Assembly: GCF_014174495.1 (NCBI RefSeq) | Contig: NZ_JACJHR010000001.1 | Location: 244,461 to 308,460, forward strand | Source: Amycolatopsis echigonensis | GTDB taxonomy: Bacteria; Actinomycetota; Actinomycetes; Mycobacteriales; Pseudonocardiaceae | DNA length: 64,000 nucleotides | Direction of reading: 5' to 3' | Shown: positions 32,802 through 41,578 of the stretch, piece after piece | Layout of the letters: every line of letters starts with the position of its first letter | Position numbering within the stretch: position 1 is the stretch's first letter | Notes under the pieces: model-generated | The model's database searches: none | Told to the model about the DNA's origin: nothing | What the model saw: only the letters and a program-made list of their open reading frames with translations | Made by a program: the position numbers and the translations under genes

Positions 32802-33326
32802 ATGGGAAAGCTGCTGTATTCCGCCGCGATGTCGCTGGACGGGTTCATCGCCGGACCCGGCGGGGACATGGGCTGGCTCGCGCCCTACACCGGGGAGGCT
32901 TCGGCGGACGAGCTGGCCGCGGAGGTCGGGGCGCTGCTGGTCGGCCGCCGGACCTTCTCCGGCGATGACCCGTATCGCGGCACTGAAGGCGAGGGCAAGG
33001 CTTTCGGCGGCGGATGGGACGGGCCGCAGGTGGTGCTGACCCGGCGGCCCGCACCGGCGGCAGTTCCTGGGGTGACGTTCTGTTCCTCGCTGGAGGAAGG
33101 CGTCGCGGCCGCTCGCGCGGCGGCGGGGGAGAAGACGGTCAACGTGCTGGGCGCTTCGGTGGGGCGGGTTTGCGTGGAGGCCGGATTGCTGGACGAGGTG
33201 GAGGTGCTGGTGATGCCGGTGCTGCTGGGCGGCGGAGTGCGGTTGTTCGAGCGGCCAGGCCCGCCCGTGCGGCTGGAGCTGGTGGCGCAGCAGGGGACGA
33301 GCCTTCGGTATCGCGTGCTGCGCTGA
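32802..33326 (+). CDS. Dihydrofolate reductase-like (RibD C-terminal) protein
   Basis: A 174-residue protein of the RibD-C/DHFR fold. KLLYSAAMSLDGFIAGPGGD is the classic opening, GALLVGRRTFS follows, and VMPVLLGGGVRLFE closes the nucleotide site. These stand-alone proteins are usually called dihydrofolate reductase family but rarely have proven activity. The ATG at 32802 has CGGAGGTG 8 nt upstream. A second member lies at 57697. Confidence 0.87.
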   Translation: MGKLLYSAAMSLDGFIAGPGGDMGWLAPYTGEASADELAAEVGALLVGRRTFSGDDPYRGTEGEGKAFGGGWDGPQVVLTRRPAPAAVPGVTFCSSLEEGVAAARAAAGEKTVNVLGASVGRVCVEAGLLDEVEVLVMPVLLGGGVRLFERPGPPVRLELVAQQGTSLRYRVLR

Positions 33327-33329
33327 CTG

Positions 33330-34270
33330 TCAGCGGTCCTCGAACCGCGCGATCGCTTCCAGAACTGCTGTCCCCATCGACGGGCTCCCGGTGTGCCCCG
33401 CGTCGATCACGACCAGCTCGGCGTCCGGCCAAGCCTGGGCGAGCTGCCACGCCTTGCGCAGCGGCGCGCTCAGATCGGCCCGCCCGTGGATCAGCACCGC
33501 CGGAATGCCGTGCAGCAGGTGGATGTCGCGGAGCAGCTGGTCGTCCTCGAGCCAGGCGTGGTGGCGGTAGTAGTGCGCGCAGAGGCGGGCGAGCGTGATC
33601 AGCTCCTCGTCCGTGCCCGCGCTGAACTGGCCGGTGCGGCCGCCGACCCATTCGTGCGAGATCACCGCGTCCTCCCAGGAGCACCAGTCCCGCGCGGCTT
33701 GGAGCCGCACCGCACGGTCCGGGCTCGCGAGCAGCTGCGAGTACCCGGCGAGGAGGTCTCCGTCCGGGTCGGGCCGCCCGCGCGGAACGCTTCCCATTGC
33801 GCGGGCAGCAGCCGCCGGACGCCGCGGTAGAGCCAGTCGATCTCGTCCGGCGACGAGGTGAACGCGGCGACCAGGATGATGCCGCTGACCCGGTCCGGAT
33901 GCCGCTGGGCGTAGGCCAGCGCGAGCGTCGCGCCCCAGGAACCGCCGTAGAGCAGCCAGTTTTCGACGCCGAGGTGGACGCGCAGCTTCTCCATGTCGGC
34001 GATCAGGCGCTCGGTGGTCTGGTGCTCCAGGCTCACCGCCGGGTCCGCGACGCTCGGCGTGCTCCGTCCGCAGCCGCGCTGGTCGAACACGACGACGCGG
34101 AATTTCGCCGGGTCGAATCCGCTGCGGCCGAAGCTGCCGCCGCCCCCGCCGGGACCGCCGTGCACGCACAGCACCGGCCGGCCGGCGCCGCTGGCGTCCC
34201 AGTAGATCTGCTGTCCGTCGCCGGCGTCGAGCATGCCGGCGGCGTCGGGCTCGACGGAAAACGGCCGCAT
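33330..34270 (-). pseudogene. pip: Proline iminopeptidase, frameshifted
   Basis: The first part, from ATG 34270, reads as an alpha/beta-hydrolase of the S33 iminopeptidase type: HGGPGGGGGSFGRSGFDPAK, DQRGCGRSTP and nucleophile GGSWGATLALAYAQ. At about 33778, in a C/G-rich run after WEAFRAG, coding shifts by one base to another frame, which continues DGDLLAGYSQLLASPDRAV and ends with the Asp (IHGRADL) and His (DAGHTGSP) of the triad. One base seems lost. A sequencing error is possible; otherwise the gene is inactive. Confidence 0.8.
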
Positions 34271-34330
34271 CGCGGGCCTCCTCCCCAGGCCGGAAACCCG
34301 TCGAGCGTACTGGATCACGTCCGGCGCGGG

Positions 34331-34360
34331 TTTACAGCGCGGACCGGGGGTCCCTAGGAT
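34331..34360 (+). promoter_or_regulatory. Housekeeping-type promoter
   Basis: TTTACA (34331-34336) and TAGGAT (34355-34360) are 18 bp apart. The initiation point would be about 45 nt before the ATG at 34414, leaving room for the GGAGG at 34404-34408. Confidence 0.5.
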
Positions 34361-34413
34361 CTGCGGCGCCGGAAGCGCCGCGGACGCGCGGCCCCGGCGG
34401 GGTGGAGGTCTGG

Positions 34414-35088
34414 ATGGGGAACCCGGAGTCCGGCAGCGACCTCGAGTCGGTCGCGAACCTCGTGCGGCTGTCCGAGACGGCGCCGATGCCCCGGATCGAC
34501 GGCAGCGAACCCCCGCCGCTCGTGCGGCGGCCCCGGGCCGACAGCACCGACGACCCGGCCTCGGCGGCGTTCGGCGGGGTCCTCGACGTCTCGACCGGCT
34601 CCCCGGTCGAACAGCTCGCCAAACGCGGCCCGGTGCCCCTGGCCGAGCCGCCCGCGCCGCCCGCCGAGACCGCGCCGCCGCCCCAGCGAAGGCCAGCTCG
34701 GTACGGCGTCTTCGCCGGTGCGGCGGTCCTGGTGTGCGCCGGACTGGGTTCGTGGGCGTTGTGGCCGTCGGCGTCCGGCGGGACTGATTCGCAGCCCGTG
34801 GAGCCGCCGCCCGCTCCGGTCCACACGTCGTCGGCGCCGCCCGCGGTGAGCACGCTCAGCGCGTCCCCGGCCCCGGCGACCGGCCAGGTGCGCGACACGG
34901 TCGTCCGCGCCAGCAGCCGTCCCGCGACGACCGCGCCGCCGCCGCGCGTCCAGCCGACGCAGAAACCGGAGCAGGAGAGCGGAAACCAGCCGCACGACCC
35001 GTGGGACGACACGTTCCGCTCGGCGGTCAGCTCGTACCTGGAGGAATGGGGCGGCGGCGACCAGGCGCCGCGGCGCTGGCACGGCTGA
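34414..35088 (+). CDS. Proline-rich single-pass membrane protein
   Basis: A 224-residue protein with an acidic cytoplasmic N-terminal half, one membrane helix at about residues 98-115 (YGVFAGAAVLVCAGLGSWAL) and a Pro/Ser/Thr-rich extracellular half. The acidic-aromatic tail has DPWDDTFRSAV. I do not recognise a family. The ATG at 34414 sits 5 nt after GGAGG; a GTG at 34402 is an unlikely alternative. The DUF574 methyltransferase follows 58 bp later. Confidence 0.65.
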   Translation: MGNPESGSDLESVANLVRLSETAPMPRIDGSEPPPLVRRPRADSTDDPASAAFGGVLDVSTGSPVEQLAKRGPVPLAEPPAPPAETAPPPQRRPARYGVFAGAAVLVCAGLGSWALWPSASGGTDSQPVEPPPAPVHTSSAPPAVSTLSASPAPATGQVRDTVVRASSRPATTAPPPRVQPTQKPEQESGNQPHDPWDDTFRSAVSSYLEEWGGGDQAPRRWHG

Positions 35089-35095
35089 GCGGCGG

Positions 35096-35112
35096 GAGTA
35101 CTACTCTGAGTA
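35096..35112. promoter_or_regulatory. Alternating half-site array before DUF574 gene
   Basis: GAGTA (35096-35100), TACTC (35102-35106) and GAGTA (35108-35112) alternate with single-base spacers, giving two overlapping perfect repeats. It starts 7 bp after the preceding stop and is 34 bp from the methyltransferase ATG, so it overlaps the likely promoter. Confidence 0.5.
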
Positions 35113-35146
35113 GGTCACTGCCGACCGACTGCTCCGCGAGGTGTCC

Positions 35147-36001
35147 ATGACCGGCTCGTCGTCCCCGTTGTCGCCCAGCCAGGTGCCGGTGGGGGTGGAC
35201 CCGAACCGCCCGAGCATCGCGCGGATCTACGACGGATTCCTCGGCGGGAGCCACCACTACGAGGTGGACCGCGCGGTGATGGAGAAGATCAGCACGGCGG
35301 TCCCCGAGGCGGTGCACATCGCCCGCGGCAACCGCGGTTTCCACAACCGCGTGCTGCGGATGCTGGCGAGCCAGACCGACATCCGGCAGTTCCTCGACTG
35401 CGGTTCCGGGCTGCCGACGGCGGAGAACACCCACCAGATCGTGCAGCGCTACCACCGCGACGCGCAGGTGGTGTACGTCGACAACGACCCGGTGGTGCTC
35501 GCGCACGGCCGCGCGCTGCTGGAGGACAACGACTTCACGCACATGGTCGAGGCCGACATCTTCGAGCCGCAGGCGGTGCTGCAGCACGAAACGGTGCGCG
35601 AGTACCTCGACTTCTCGGAGCCGATCGCGCTGCTGCACATCGGCACGATGCACCACTACGAGGGCGACGGCGCGGTCGAGGTGATGCGCGAGTACATCGA
35701 CGCTCTCGCGCCTGGCTCGTACGTCGCGCTGGCGCATTTCTACGACCCCGAGGTGCCGGAGCTGACCGCGGTCGCGAAGCGGATCGAGGAGATCCTCGTG
35801 TCCGGCCCGCTGGGCGCGGGCCGGTTCCGGACCCGCGCGGAGATCGAGGCGATGCTGCCCGGTCTGGAACTGCTCCCGCCGAGCCGCACGGACGGCCCCG
35901 GCCTGTCGGTCGCCGACGAATGGTGGCAGGACGGCCCGAGGCTGAAGCCGCTGAGCGACGCGGCCCGGTGCGTCGCGGGTGTGGTGGGCCGGAAGGTGTG
36001 A
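35147..36001 (+). CDS. SAM-dependent methyltransferase, DUF574 family
   Basis: A 284-residue methyltransferase-fold protein of the DUF574 family, which is abundant in actinomycetes and has no settled substrate. The opening VDPNRPSIARIYDGFLGGSH is a family fingerprint; FLDCGSGLPTAENTHQI is the SAM loop, and VVYVDNDPVVLAHGRALL the adenosine-binding acidic loop. The ATG at 35147 is 4 nt after GCGAGGTG. It ends 3 bp before the stop of the convergent permease gene. Confidence 0.87.
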   Translation: MTGSSSPLSPSQVPVGVDPNRPSIARIYDGFLGGSHHYEVDRAVMEKISTAVPEAVHIARGNRGFHNRVLRMLASQTDIRQFLDCGSGLPTAENTHQIVQRYHRDAQVVYVDNDPVVLAHGRALLEDNDFTHMVEADIFEPQAVLQHETVREYLDFSEPIALLHIGTMHHYEGDGAVEVMREYIDALAPGSYVALAHFYDPEVPELTAVAKRIEEILVSGPLGAGRFRTRAEIEAMLPGLELLPPSRTDGPGLSVADEWWQDGPRLKPLSDAARCVAGVVGRKV

Positions 36002-36004
36002 CCG

Positions 36005-37480
36005 CTACGCCGGCTGCGGGACTTCCGTGACCGGTGTGGGTTGTCTGCGGGCGATGAGGTAGCCGGTGAAGCCGAAGCCGATCAGGACGGCGAGGGTGCC
36101 TGCGGTGAAGAGTTCGAAGGTGAGCCGGGAGACGCCCCAGGTCGCTTGGAAGTCGTAGGGCAGGCCGAGGGCTTGGTCGAGCACGCCGGGCGCGATGGTT
36201 TGCCAGGCGCCGAGGAGGATCCACGCGTAGATCAGCACGGTGCTGATCCACAGCCCGGCTCGTCCGCCGGGTACGCGGAACGGCCGGTCGATCGACGGGT
36301 ATTTCCGGCGCAGCACCAGGATCGTCGGGAAGATCAGCAGGTAGGACAGCAGCAGCGTGCTCACCGCGATGTTGAGCACGACGGCGAACACCGCCGACGC
36401 GGAACTGCTCTGCACAATCGTCGCCACGACGGTGAACGCGGTCGCGACCACGCCGGAGAGCAGGTTGACCCGCAGCGGGGTGTTCAGCTTCGGGTGGAAA
36501 GCGCCGAACCAGCGCGGGAACGCGCCGTCGACGGCGGCCATCGCCTGGATGCGGTCGGACGCGATCATCCACGAGCAGCCCTGGTTCAGCAGGACGAAGA
36601 CGAACACGACGGCGGCGAGCGTCAGCATCGCGCCCGAAGCGCCGCCGTAGACGGAGAACACCTGGCGCACCGCGTCGAGGAAACCGCCGAGTCCGTTGAT
36701 CTTGTCCGGCGGCATCACCAGCACGATGCCGAAAACCGGCACGAGATAGCACAACGCCGACACCAGACCGGACACGCCGACCGTGACCGGGACGTCGCGT
36801 CGCGGGTTGTGCATTTCCTCCGCGGCGCCGTTGGGAGCCTCGAACCCGACCAGGGCGAACATCAGAACCGGGACGACAGCGAGGAATCCGCCGATGCTGG
36901 GGGAGAAGGCCAGCGATCCGTGGACGCCGTTGCGGGCCGCGTAGATCGCCGCGGTGACGGCGAAGAGCACCACCAGGCCCACCTTGAGCAGAGCCCCGGC
37001 GGCGATGAACCACTTGCCGTACCGCAGGCTCACGACCGCGCCGAGGATTGCCAGCCAGATGAAGACGAGCTTGAACGCGTAGTCCGCGAACCCGCCCGGC
37101 GAAGCGGGAACGAGGTAGTGCTGCCAGGTCGCCGCGGCGAGGAAGGTGATCGATCCGCCGAGCCACACCGGATTGGTGATCCAGTACAGCAGCGTGCCGA
37201 GCGCGGCGGGCAGCTTCCCGAACGCGAGCCGCAGCCAGACGAACGGCCCGCCCTCCGCCGGGAACGCGCTGCCCAGCTCGGCCATGACCAGGCCGTACGG
37301 GAAGAGGAACAGCACCAGGAGCACGGCGGTCCAGGTGACCGCCTCCGCTCCGGAAGTCGCGATCTGGCCGATGGTGTCCACGGAGATGATGGCCGCGACC
37401 GCAAGGAAGATCGAGTCGATCCGGCGCAGATTCCGGCGCAGGTTTCCTGATTCGGTGTTGACGAACTGAGGCTCGGACAC
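36005..37480 (-). CDS. APC family amino acid permease
   Basis: A 491-residue transporter with about twelve membrane helices. The unwound first helix reads SIFLAVAAIISVDTIGQIAT and the sixth VLMFALVGFEAPNGAAEEM, both typical of the amino acid-polyamine-organocation superfamily. It probably imports an amino acid or amine by cation symport. It is the last gene of a leftward run (MFS gene 33 bp upstream, then aspA and the amidohydrolase), which suggests that its substrate feeds that pathway. Confidence 0.85.
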   Translation of the reverse strand: MSEPQFVNTESGNLRRNLRRIDSIFLAVAAIISVDTIGQIATSGAEAVTWTAVLLVLFLFPYGLVMAELGSAFPAEGGPFVWLRLAFGKLPAALGTLLYWITNPVWLGGSITFLAAATWQHYLVPASPGGFADYAFKLVFIWLAILGAVVSLRYGKWFIAAGALLKVGLVVLFAVTAAIYAARNGVHGSLAFSPSIGGFLAVVPVLMFALVGFEAPNGAAEEMHNPRRDVPVTVGVSGLVSALCYLVPVFGIVLVMPPDKINGLGGFLDAVRQVFSVYGGASGAMLTLAAVVFVFVLLNQGCSWMIASDRIQAMAAVDGAFPRWFGAFHPKLNTPLRVNLLSGVVATAFTVVATIVQSSSASAVFAVVLNIAVSTLLLSYLLIFPTILVLRRKYPSIDRPFRVPGGRAGLWISTVLIYAWILLGAWQTIAPGVLDQALGLPYDFQATWGVSRLTFELFTAGTLAVLIGFGFTGYLIARRQPTPVTEVPQPA

Positions 37481-37513
37481 GCTTCACCGCCTTTGGTGAA
37501 TCGAGGGCAGGAG

Positions 37514-38857
37514 TCAGGCTTCGGTGTTCTCCAGGTCTTCCTTGTGCAGCAACGGGGTTCCGACGGTCTCGCGCATCGAAAACGCCGCGATGAGGCCGAC
37601 CGCGGCGGCGACCATCAGGTACGGACCGGGCACGAGCGTGCTGCCGGTGGCGGAAATCAGGACCGTCATCAGGTACGGCACGGTTCCGGCGAACAGCGCG
37701 GCAGTGATGTTGTACGCGATCGAGAGCCCGCTTTGGCGGGTGCGGGTCGGGAAGATCTCCGCCGACCACACCGCGTAGGTGCCGAGAATCGCCGCCAGGA
37801 TGGCGCCGAGGGCGAGCCCGCCGATCCAGGTGCCGACGAGGCCGGTGCGCATCAGCAGGTACGCGGGGATGGCGAGGACGAAGAGCGCGACACCCGCGCC
37901 GATCAGGACCGGTCGCCGTCCGACCCGGTCGGAAAGGCGGCCGAAGAACGGCACGAGGAACAGCCCGACGAGCGAGATCACTGTGGACAGTGCCGCCGCG
38001 CTGCCGGACGAGTGGCCGAGGTAATCGGTCTCGTAGGTGACCAGATACGTGAGCACGGCGTAGAACGGCACGTGCATCATGGTCATCAGCCCGGCCGCCT
38101 GGAGCAGCTGCTTCTTGTTGTGGCGGAACAGTTCCCGGACCGGGCTGCGCGGCACGTTGTCGGTCGCTTCGAGGGCGCGGTACTCCGGGGTGTCCTCGAT
38201 CTTGCTGCGGATGACGAACCCGATGACGCCCAGCGGCGCGGCGATCAGGAACGGGACGCGCCAGCCCCACGACGCCAGCTGCGGGCCCGTCAGGCCGACC
38301 GACAGCAGCAGGAACACGAACGAACCGGCGAGGAAGCCCAGCAGCGAACCGACTTCCAGCCAGCTGACGCCGAAGCCGCGACGCCGCCGAGGCGCGTACT
38401 CGGCGAGGAAGCTCGCCGCGCTGCCGAACTCGCCGCCCGCGGCGAGACCCTGCAGCAAGCGCAGCAGCACCAGCAGGATCGGGGCCGCGATGCCGATCGT
38501 GGAGTACCCCGGCAGCAGGCCGATCACGAGCGTCGCCCCGGACATCACGAAGATGACCACCGACAGCGTGCGCTTGCGGCCGATCTTGTCGCCCAGCGGC
38601 CCGAAGATCAGCGCGCCGATCGGGCGGATCCCGAACGACACCGCGAAGACGCCGAACACCGCGAGCAAGCCCGCGGTCGAGTTGCCCGCCGGGAAGAACA
38701 CGGACGCGATGGTGCTGGCGAGGTAGGCGTAGGCAGCCCAGTCGAACCAGTGCACGAAAACGCCGACGGCGCCGGCGGCCACGCTGCGGCGGAGCATGGC
38801 GGGATCGGCGCTGTGCCCGGCGAGATCGGGCGCCGGAGAGGCGTCGGGTGCGGTCAT
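37514..38857 (-). CDS. MFS transporter, metabolite:H+ symporter type
   Basis: A 447-residue major facilitator protein with twelve helices of the MHS (proline/betaine, shikimate) subfamily: FDWAAYAYLASTIASVFFP, GPLGDKIGRKRTL after helix 2, LLRLLQGLAAGGEFGSAASF in helix 4 and GRLSDRVGRRPVL in the second half. MHS transporters import organic acids or zwitterions. The ATG follows AAGGAGG. It is transcribed with the APC permease, downstream of aspA, across a 154-bp gap that holds its own possible promoter. Confidence 0.85.
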   Translation of the reverse strand: MTAPDASPAPDLAGHSADPAMLRRSVAAGAVGVFVHWFDWAAYAYLASTIASVFFPAGNSTAGLLAVFGVFAVSFGIRPIGALIFGPLGDKIGRKRTLSVVIFVMSGATLVIGLLPGYSTIGIAAPILLVLLRLLQGLAAGGEFGSAASFLAEYAPRRRRGFGVSWLEVGSLLGFLAGSFVFLLLSVGLTGPQLASWGWRVPFLIAAPLGVIGFVIRSKIEDTPEYRALEATDNVPRSPVRELFRHNKKQLLQAAGLMTMMHVPFYAVLTYLVTYETDYLGHSSGSAAALSTVISLVGLFLVPFFGRLSDRVGRRPVLIGAGVALFVLAIPAYLLMRTGLVGTWIGGLALGAILAAILGTYAVWSAEIFPTRTRQSGLSIAYNITAALFAGTVPYLMTVLISATGSTLVPGPYLMVAAAVGLIAAFSMRETVGTPLLHKEDLENTEA

Positions 38858-38910
38858 GAATGGCCTCCTTGGACCGGTTCTCCGGGAGGACGCTAAGAGC
38901 GGCTCGCGGC

Positions 38911-38938
38911 ATCTAACAAGAAGTAATAAGCAAAGCAA
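38911..38938 (-). promoter_or_regulatory. Candidate promoter of the MFS-APC pair
   Basis: On the minus strand TTGCTT (38938-38933) is followed 16 bp later by TTAGAT (38916-38911) in an unusually A/T-rich island. It is 54 bp from the MFS start. AGATGCC occurs on both sides as a short direct repeat. Confidence 0.35.
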
Positions 38939-39011
38939 GGCATCTGTTCGGGTTATGCAGAAGCGCTGAGCTGTGCCGACACGAGCGGCTGACGGCGGGG
39001 AAACACAGCGT

Positions 39012-40418
39012 TCACGTGCCGGACGGTCCGCCGGTGAGGGCCTGCGGGGTGATCAGCGTGCCGACTTCGGCATCGGTCAGCAGCCGCCGTTCCCGCACCA
39101 GTTCCAGGGCAGGACGGCCGGTTCGGTGCGCTTCCAAGGCGAGCGTGCACGCGGTTTCGTAGCCGAGCACCGGACTCAGCGCGGTGACCAGCCCGGTCGA
39201 GGCGGCGACGAGGTCGGCGAGGTGTTCTCGGCGTGCGGTGATGCCGCGTACGCACTGTTCGGCGAGCACCCGGGCACCGGCGGTCAAGTGGTCGAGCCCA
39301 GCCGTCAAAGCCCGCGCGATGATCGGTTCAAAGGCGTTGAGCTGCAGTTGCCCGCCTTCGGCGGCGAGCGTGATCGTGACGTCGTGGCCGATGATCTCGA
39401 AGGCGATCTGGTTGACCGCCTCCGGGATGACGGGGTTGACCTTGCCCGGCATGATCGACGACCCGGCCTGCCGCGCGGGCAGCGTGATCTCGCCGAATCC
39501 CGCCTGCGGCCCGGAGGAGAGCAACCGGAGATCGTTGCAGATCTTGGACAATTTGACCGCCGCGCGTTTCAGCACGCCGGACAGCTGCACGAAGACGCCG
39601 ACGTCCTGGGTCGCCTCGATCAGGTCGGGCGCGGAGACGAGCGTCGCGATGCCGGTCAGCTCGCGCAGATGCTCGACGGCTCTCTCGCGGTACCCGGGGC
39701 GCGCGTTGAGGCCGGTGCCGATCGCCGTGCCGCCGAGATTCAGCTCGTGCAGCAGCAGCCGGGCTTCGGCGAGCCGCTGCTCGTCCTCGCCGAGCGTGGC
39801 GGCGAACGCGCCGAACTCCTGGCCCAGCGTCATCGGGACGGCGTCCTGCAGCTGGGTGCGGCCCATCTTGAGGACGTCGGCGAACTCGATCGCCTTGTTC
39901 GCGAACGCTTCCCGCAGCGCGGCGAGCGCACCGAGCAGTTCGGCGAGATGCCGGTCGAGGGCGAGTTTGACCGCGGTGGGGTAGACGTCGTTGGTGCTCT
40001 GGCCGAGGTTGACGTGGTCGAGCGGATGCAGTTGCGCGTAGTCGCCGCGGGCGTGGCCGAGCAGTTCCAGGGCCCGGTTGGCGATGACCTCGTTGGCGTT
40101 CATGTTGGTCGAGGTCCCGGCGCCGCCTTGGATGAGGTCGACGACGAACTGGTCGTGCAGGCGGCCGTCCCGGATCTCCGCGCAGGCTTGGACGATGGCC
40201 GCGGCCCGTTCCGGGGAGAGCGCGCCGACCTCCGCGTTGGCGCGCGCGGCGGCCTCCTTGACGGTCGCCAGCGCGGTGACGAGGTGCGGCCGGTCGGCGA
40301 GCGTTTCGCGCGTGATCGGGAAGTTGACCAGCGCACGGGCGGTGTGCGCGCCGTAGTAGACGTCGGCGGGCACGCTGATCTCGCCGAGCATGTCGTGTTC
40401 GGAGCGGGTACTGGACAT
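39012..40418 (-). CDS. aspA: Aspartate ammonia-lyase
   Basis: A 468-residue member of the fumarase/aspartase superfamily that converts L-aspartate to fumarate and ammonia. NMNANEVIANRALELLG, HVNLGQSTNDVYPTA and the signature loop GSSIMPGKVNPV with its catalytic Ser are all intact. The length and the GAGTSTNMN stretch fit aspartase better than class II fumarase, and the neighbours handle amino acids. It starts 27 bp after the amidohydrolase gene, in the same operon. Confidence 0.87.
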   Translation of the reverse strand: MSSTRSEHDMLGEISVPADVYYGAHTARALVNFPITRETLADRPHLVTALATVKEAAARANAEVGALSPERAAAIVQACAEIRDGRLHDQFVVDLIQGGAGTSTNMNANEVIANRALELLGHARGDYAQLHPLDHVNLGQSTNDVYPTAVKLALDRHLAELLGALAALREAFANKAIEFADVLKMGRTQLQDAVPMTLGQEFGAFAATLGEDEQRLAEARLLLHELNLGGTAIGTGLNARPGYRERAVEHLRELTGIATLVSAPDLIEATQDVGVFVQLSGVLKRAAVKLSKICNDLRLLSSGPQAGFGEITLPARQAGSSIMPGKVNPVIPEAVNQIAFEIIGHDVTITLAAEGGQLQLNAFEPIIARALTAGLDHLTAGARVLAEQCVRGITARREHLADLVAASTGLVTALSPVLGYETACTLALEAHRTGRPALELVRERRLLTDAEVGTLITPQALTGGPSGT

Positions 40419-40444
40419 CGGTGTCCTTCCCGGGGAGGGGCAGT

Positions 40445-41578
40445 TCAGGAGATGCGGTCGGTGCGGTCGACGCCGGTCCACGCCAGCGCGATCGCGCCGT
40501 CGAGCAGGGCCCGTTCCGCGGTGCCGCCGACGCAATGCGCGGCGAACTCGCGCTGATGATTGATCGCGGGCAGCGAGCCGATGCCGATGTAGGGATGAAT
40601 CGCGGGCACGACCTGCGAGACGTTGCCCATGTCGGTGGAGGCGCGGTTCATCCGCGACGCTGTGCCGTCCGGCGCGAACTCGCGGCCGAGTTCGAGGGCA
40701 TTGGCGCGGTAGGCGGCCAACGCTGTCTCGTCAGCCCGGAATTCGGCGTAGGGCTTGCTTTCCGGTTCGACACTCAGCTCGCAGCCGGTGGCCAGCGCGC
40801 CGGCCTCGAACGCCCGCAGGACGCGTGGCTCCACTTCGGACAGTTCCGCCAGCGTTTCGGCCCGTACGTACCATCGGCCGGACGCGTGCTCGGGGATCGC
40901 GTTGGGGGCGTCCCCGGCGTGCGTCACGATTCCGTGCACCCGGACCGAGGCCGGAAGGTGTTGCCGCAGCAGGCCGATCGCGACCTGAGCGACAGTGAAC
41001 GCGTCGGCCGCGTTGACCCCGGCCTCGGGATAAGCGGCGGCGTGTGCGGACTTGCCGGTGTAGGCAACCTTCGAGTGGCTGACGGCGAACGGCCGGGCTT
41101 CGGCCACGTCCACCGGCGCCGGATGCACCATCATCGCGAGGTCCACCCCAGCGAACGCGCCGCGTTCCAGCAGCTCGATCTTCCCGCCGCCGCCCTCCTC
41201 GGCCGGGGTGCCGTAGACCTCGACGGTGATCCCGAGGTCATCGGCAACTCGAGCGAGCCCGAGCGCGGCGCCAATCGAACTGGCCGCGATGAGGTTGTGC
41301 CCGCAGGCGTGGCCCAGGCCGGGCAGGGCGTCGTACTCGGCACACAGCGCGATCCGCCGGGGACCGGAGCCGAAGCTGGCGTGGAACGCGGTGTCCAGTC
41401 CGAGGTACTTCGAGGTGACGGCGAACCCGGCCCGGTCGAGCAGTTCCGGCACCGCAGCCGCCGAGCGGTGCTCTTCCCAGGCGGTTTCCGGGTCGGCGTG
41501 CAGCCGCTCGGACAGCTGGATCAGCTCGTCGGCGTGCCGTTCCACCTCGGCGCGCGCGGCCGCTTTGCTGGTGCCCAT
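40445..41578 (-). CDS. M20 family amidohydrolase (AbgB/PM20D2-like)
   Basis: A 377-residue zinc peptidase-fold hydrolase. GLGHACGHNLIAASSIGAAL and GTPAEEGGGGK carry metal ligands and the catalytic Glu; a dimerisation lid runs from about 170 to 280. The sequence is nearest to the p-aminobenzoyl-glutamate/N-acyl amino acid hydrolase group, which splits an amide to free an amino acid. The ATG at 41578 overlaps the stop of the DUF1028 gene (TGATG). Its product may be aspartate for the aspartase encoded next, which is an inference. Confidence 0.85.
   Translation of the reverse strand: MGTSKAAARAEVERHADELIQLSERLHADPETAWEEHRSAAAVPELLDRAGFAVTSKYLGLDTAFHASFGSGPRRIALCAEYDALPGLGHACGHNLIAASSIGAALGLARVADDLGITVEVYGTPAEEGGGGKIELLERGAFAGVDLAMMVHPAPVDVAEARPFAVSHSKVAYTGKSAHAAAYPEAGVNAADAFTVAQVAIGLLRQHLPASVRVHGIVTHAGDAPNAIPEHASGRWYVRAETLAELSEVEPRVLRAFEAGALATGCELSVEPESKPYAEFRADETALAAYRANALELGREFAPDGTASRMNRASTDMGNVSQVVPAIHPYIGIGSLPAINHQREFAAHCVGGTAERALLDGAIALAWTGVDRTDRIS

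Noticed and set aside
39012..40418. Class II fumarase instead of aspartase
   Set aside because: The families share the GSSIMPGKVNP loop, but the neighbouring amidohydrolase, RidA and amino acid transporters and the overall sequence favour aspartate ammonia-lyase. Not fully excluded.
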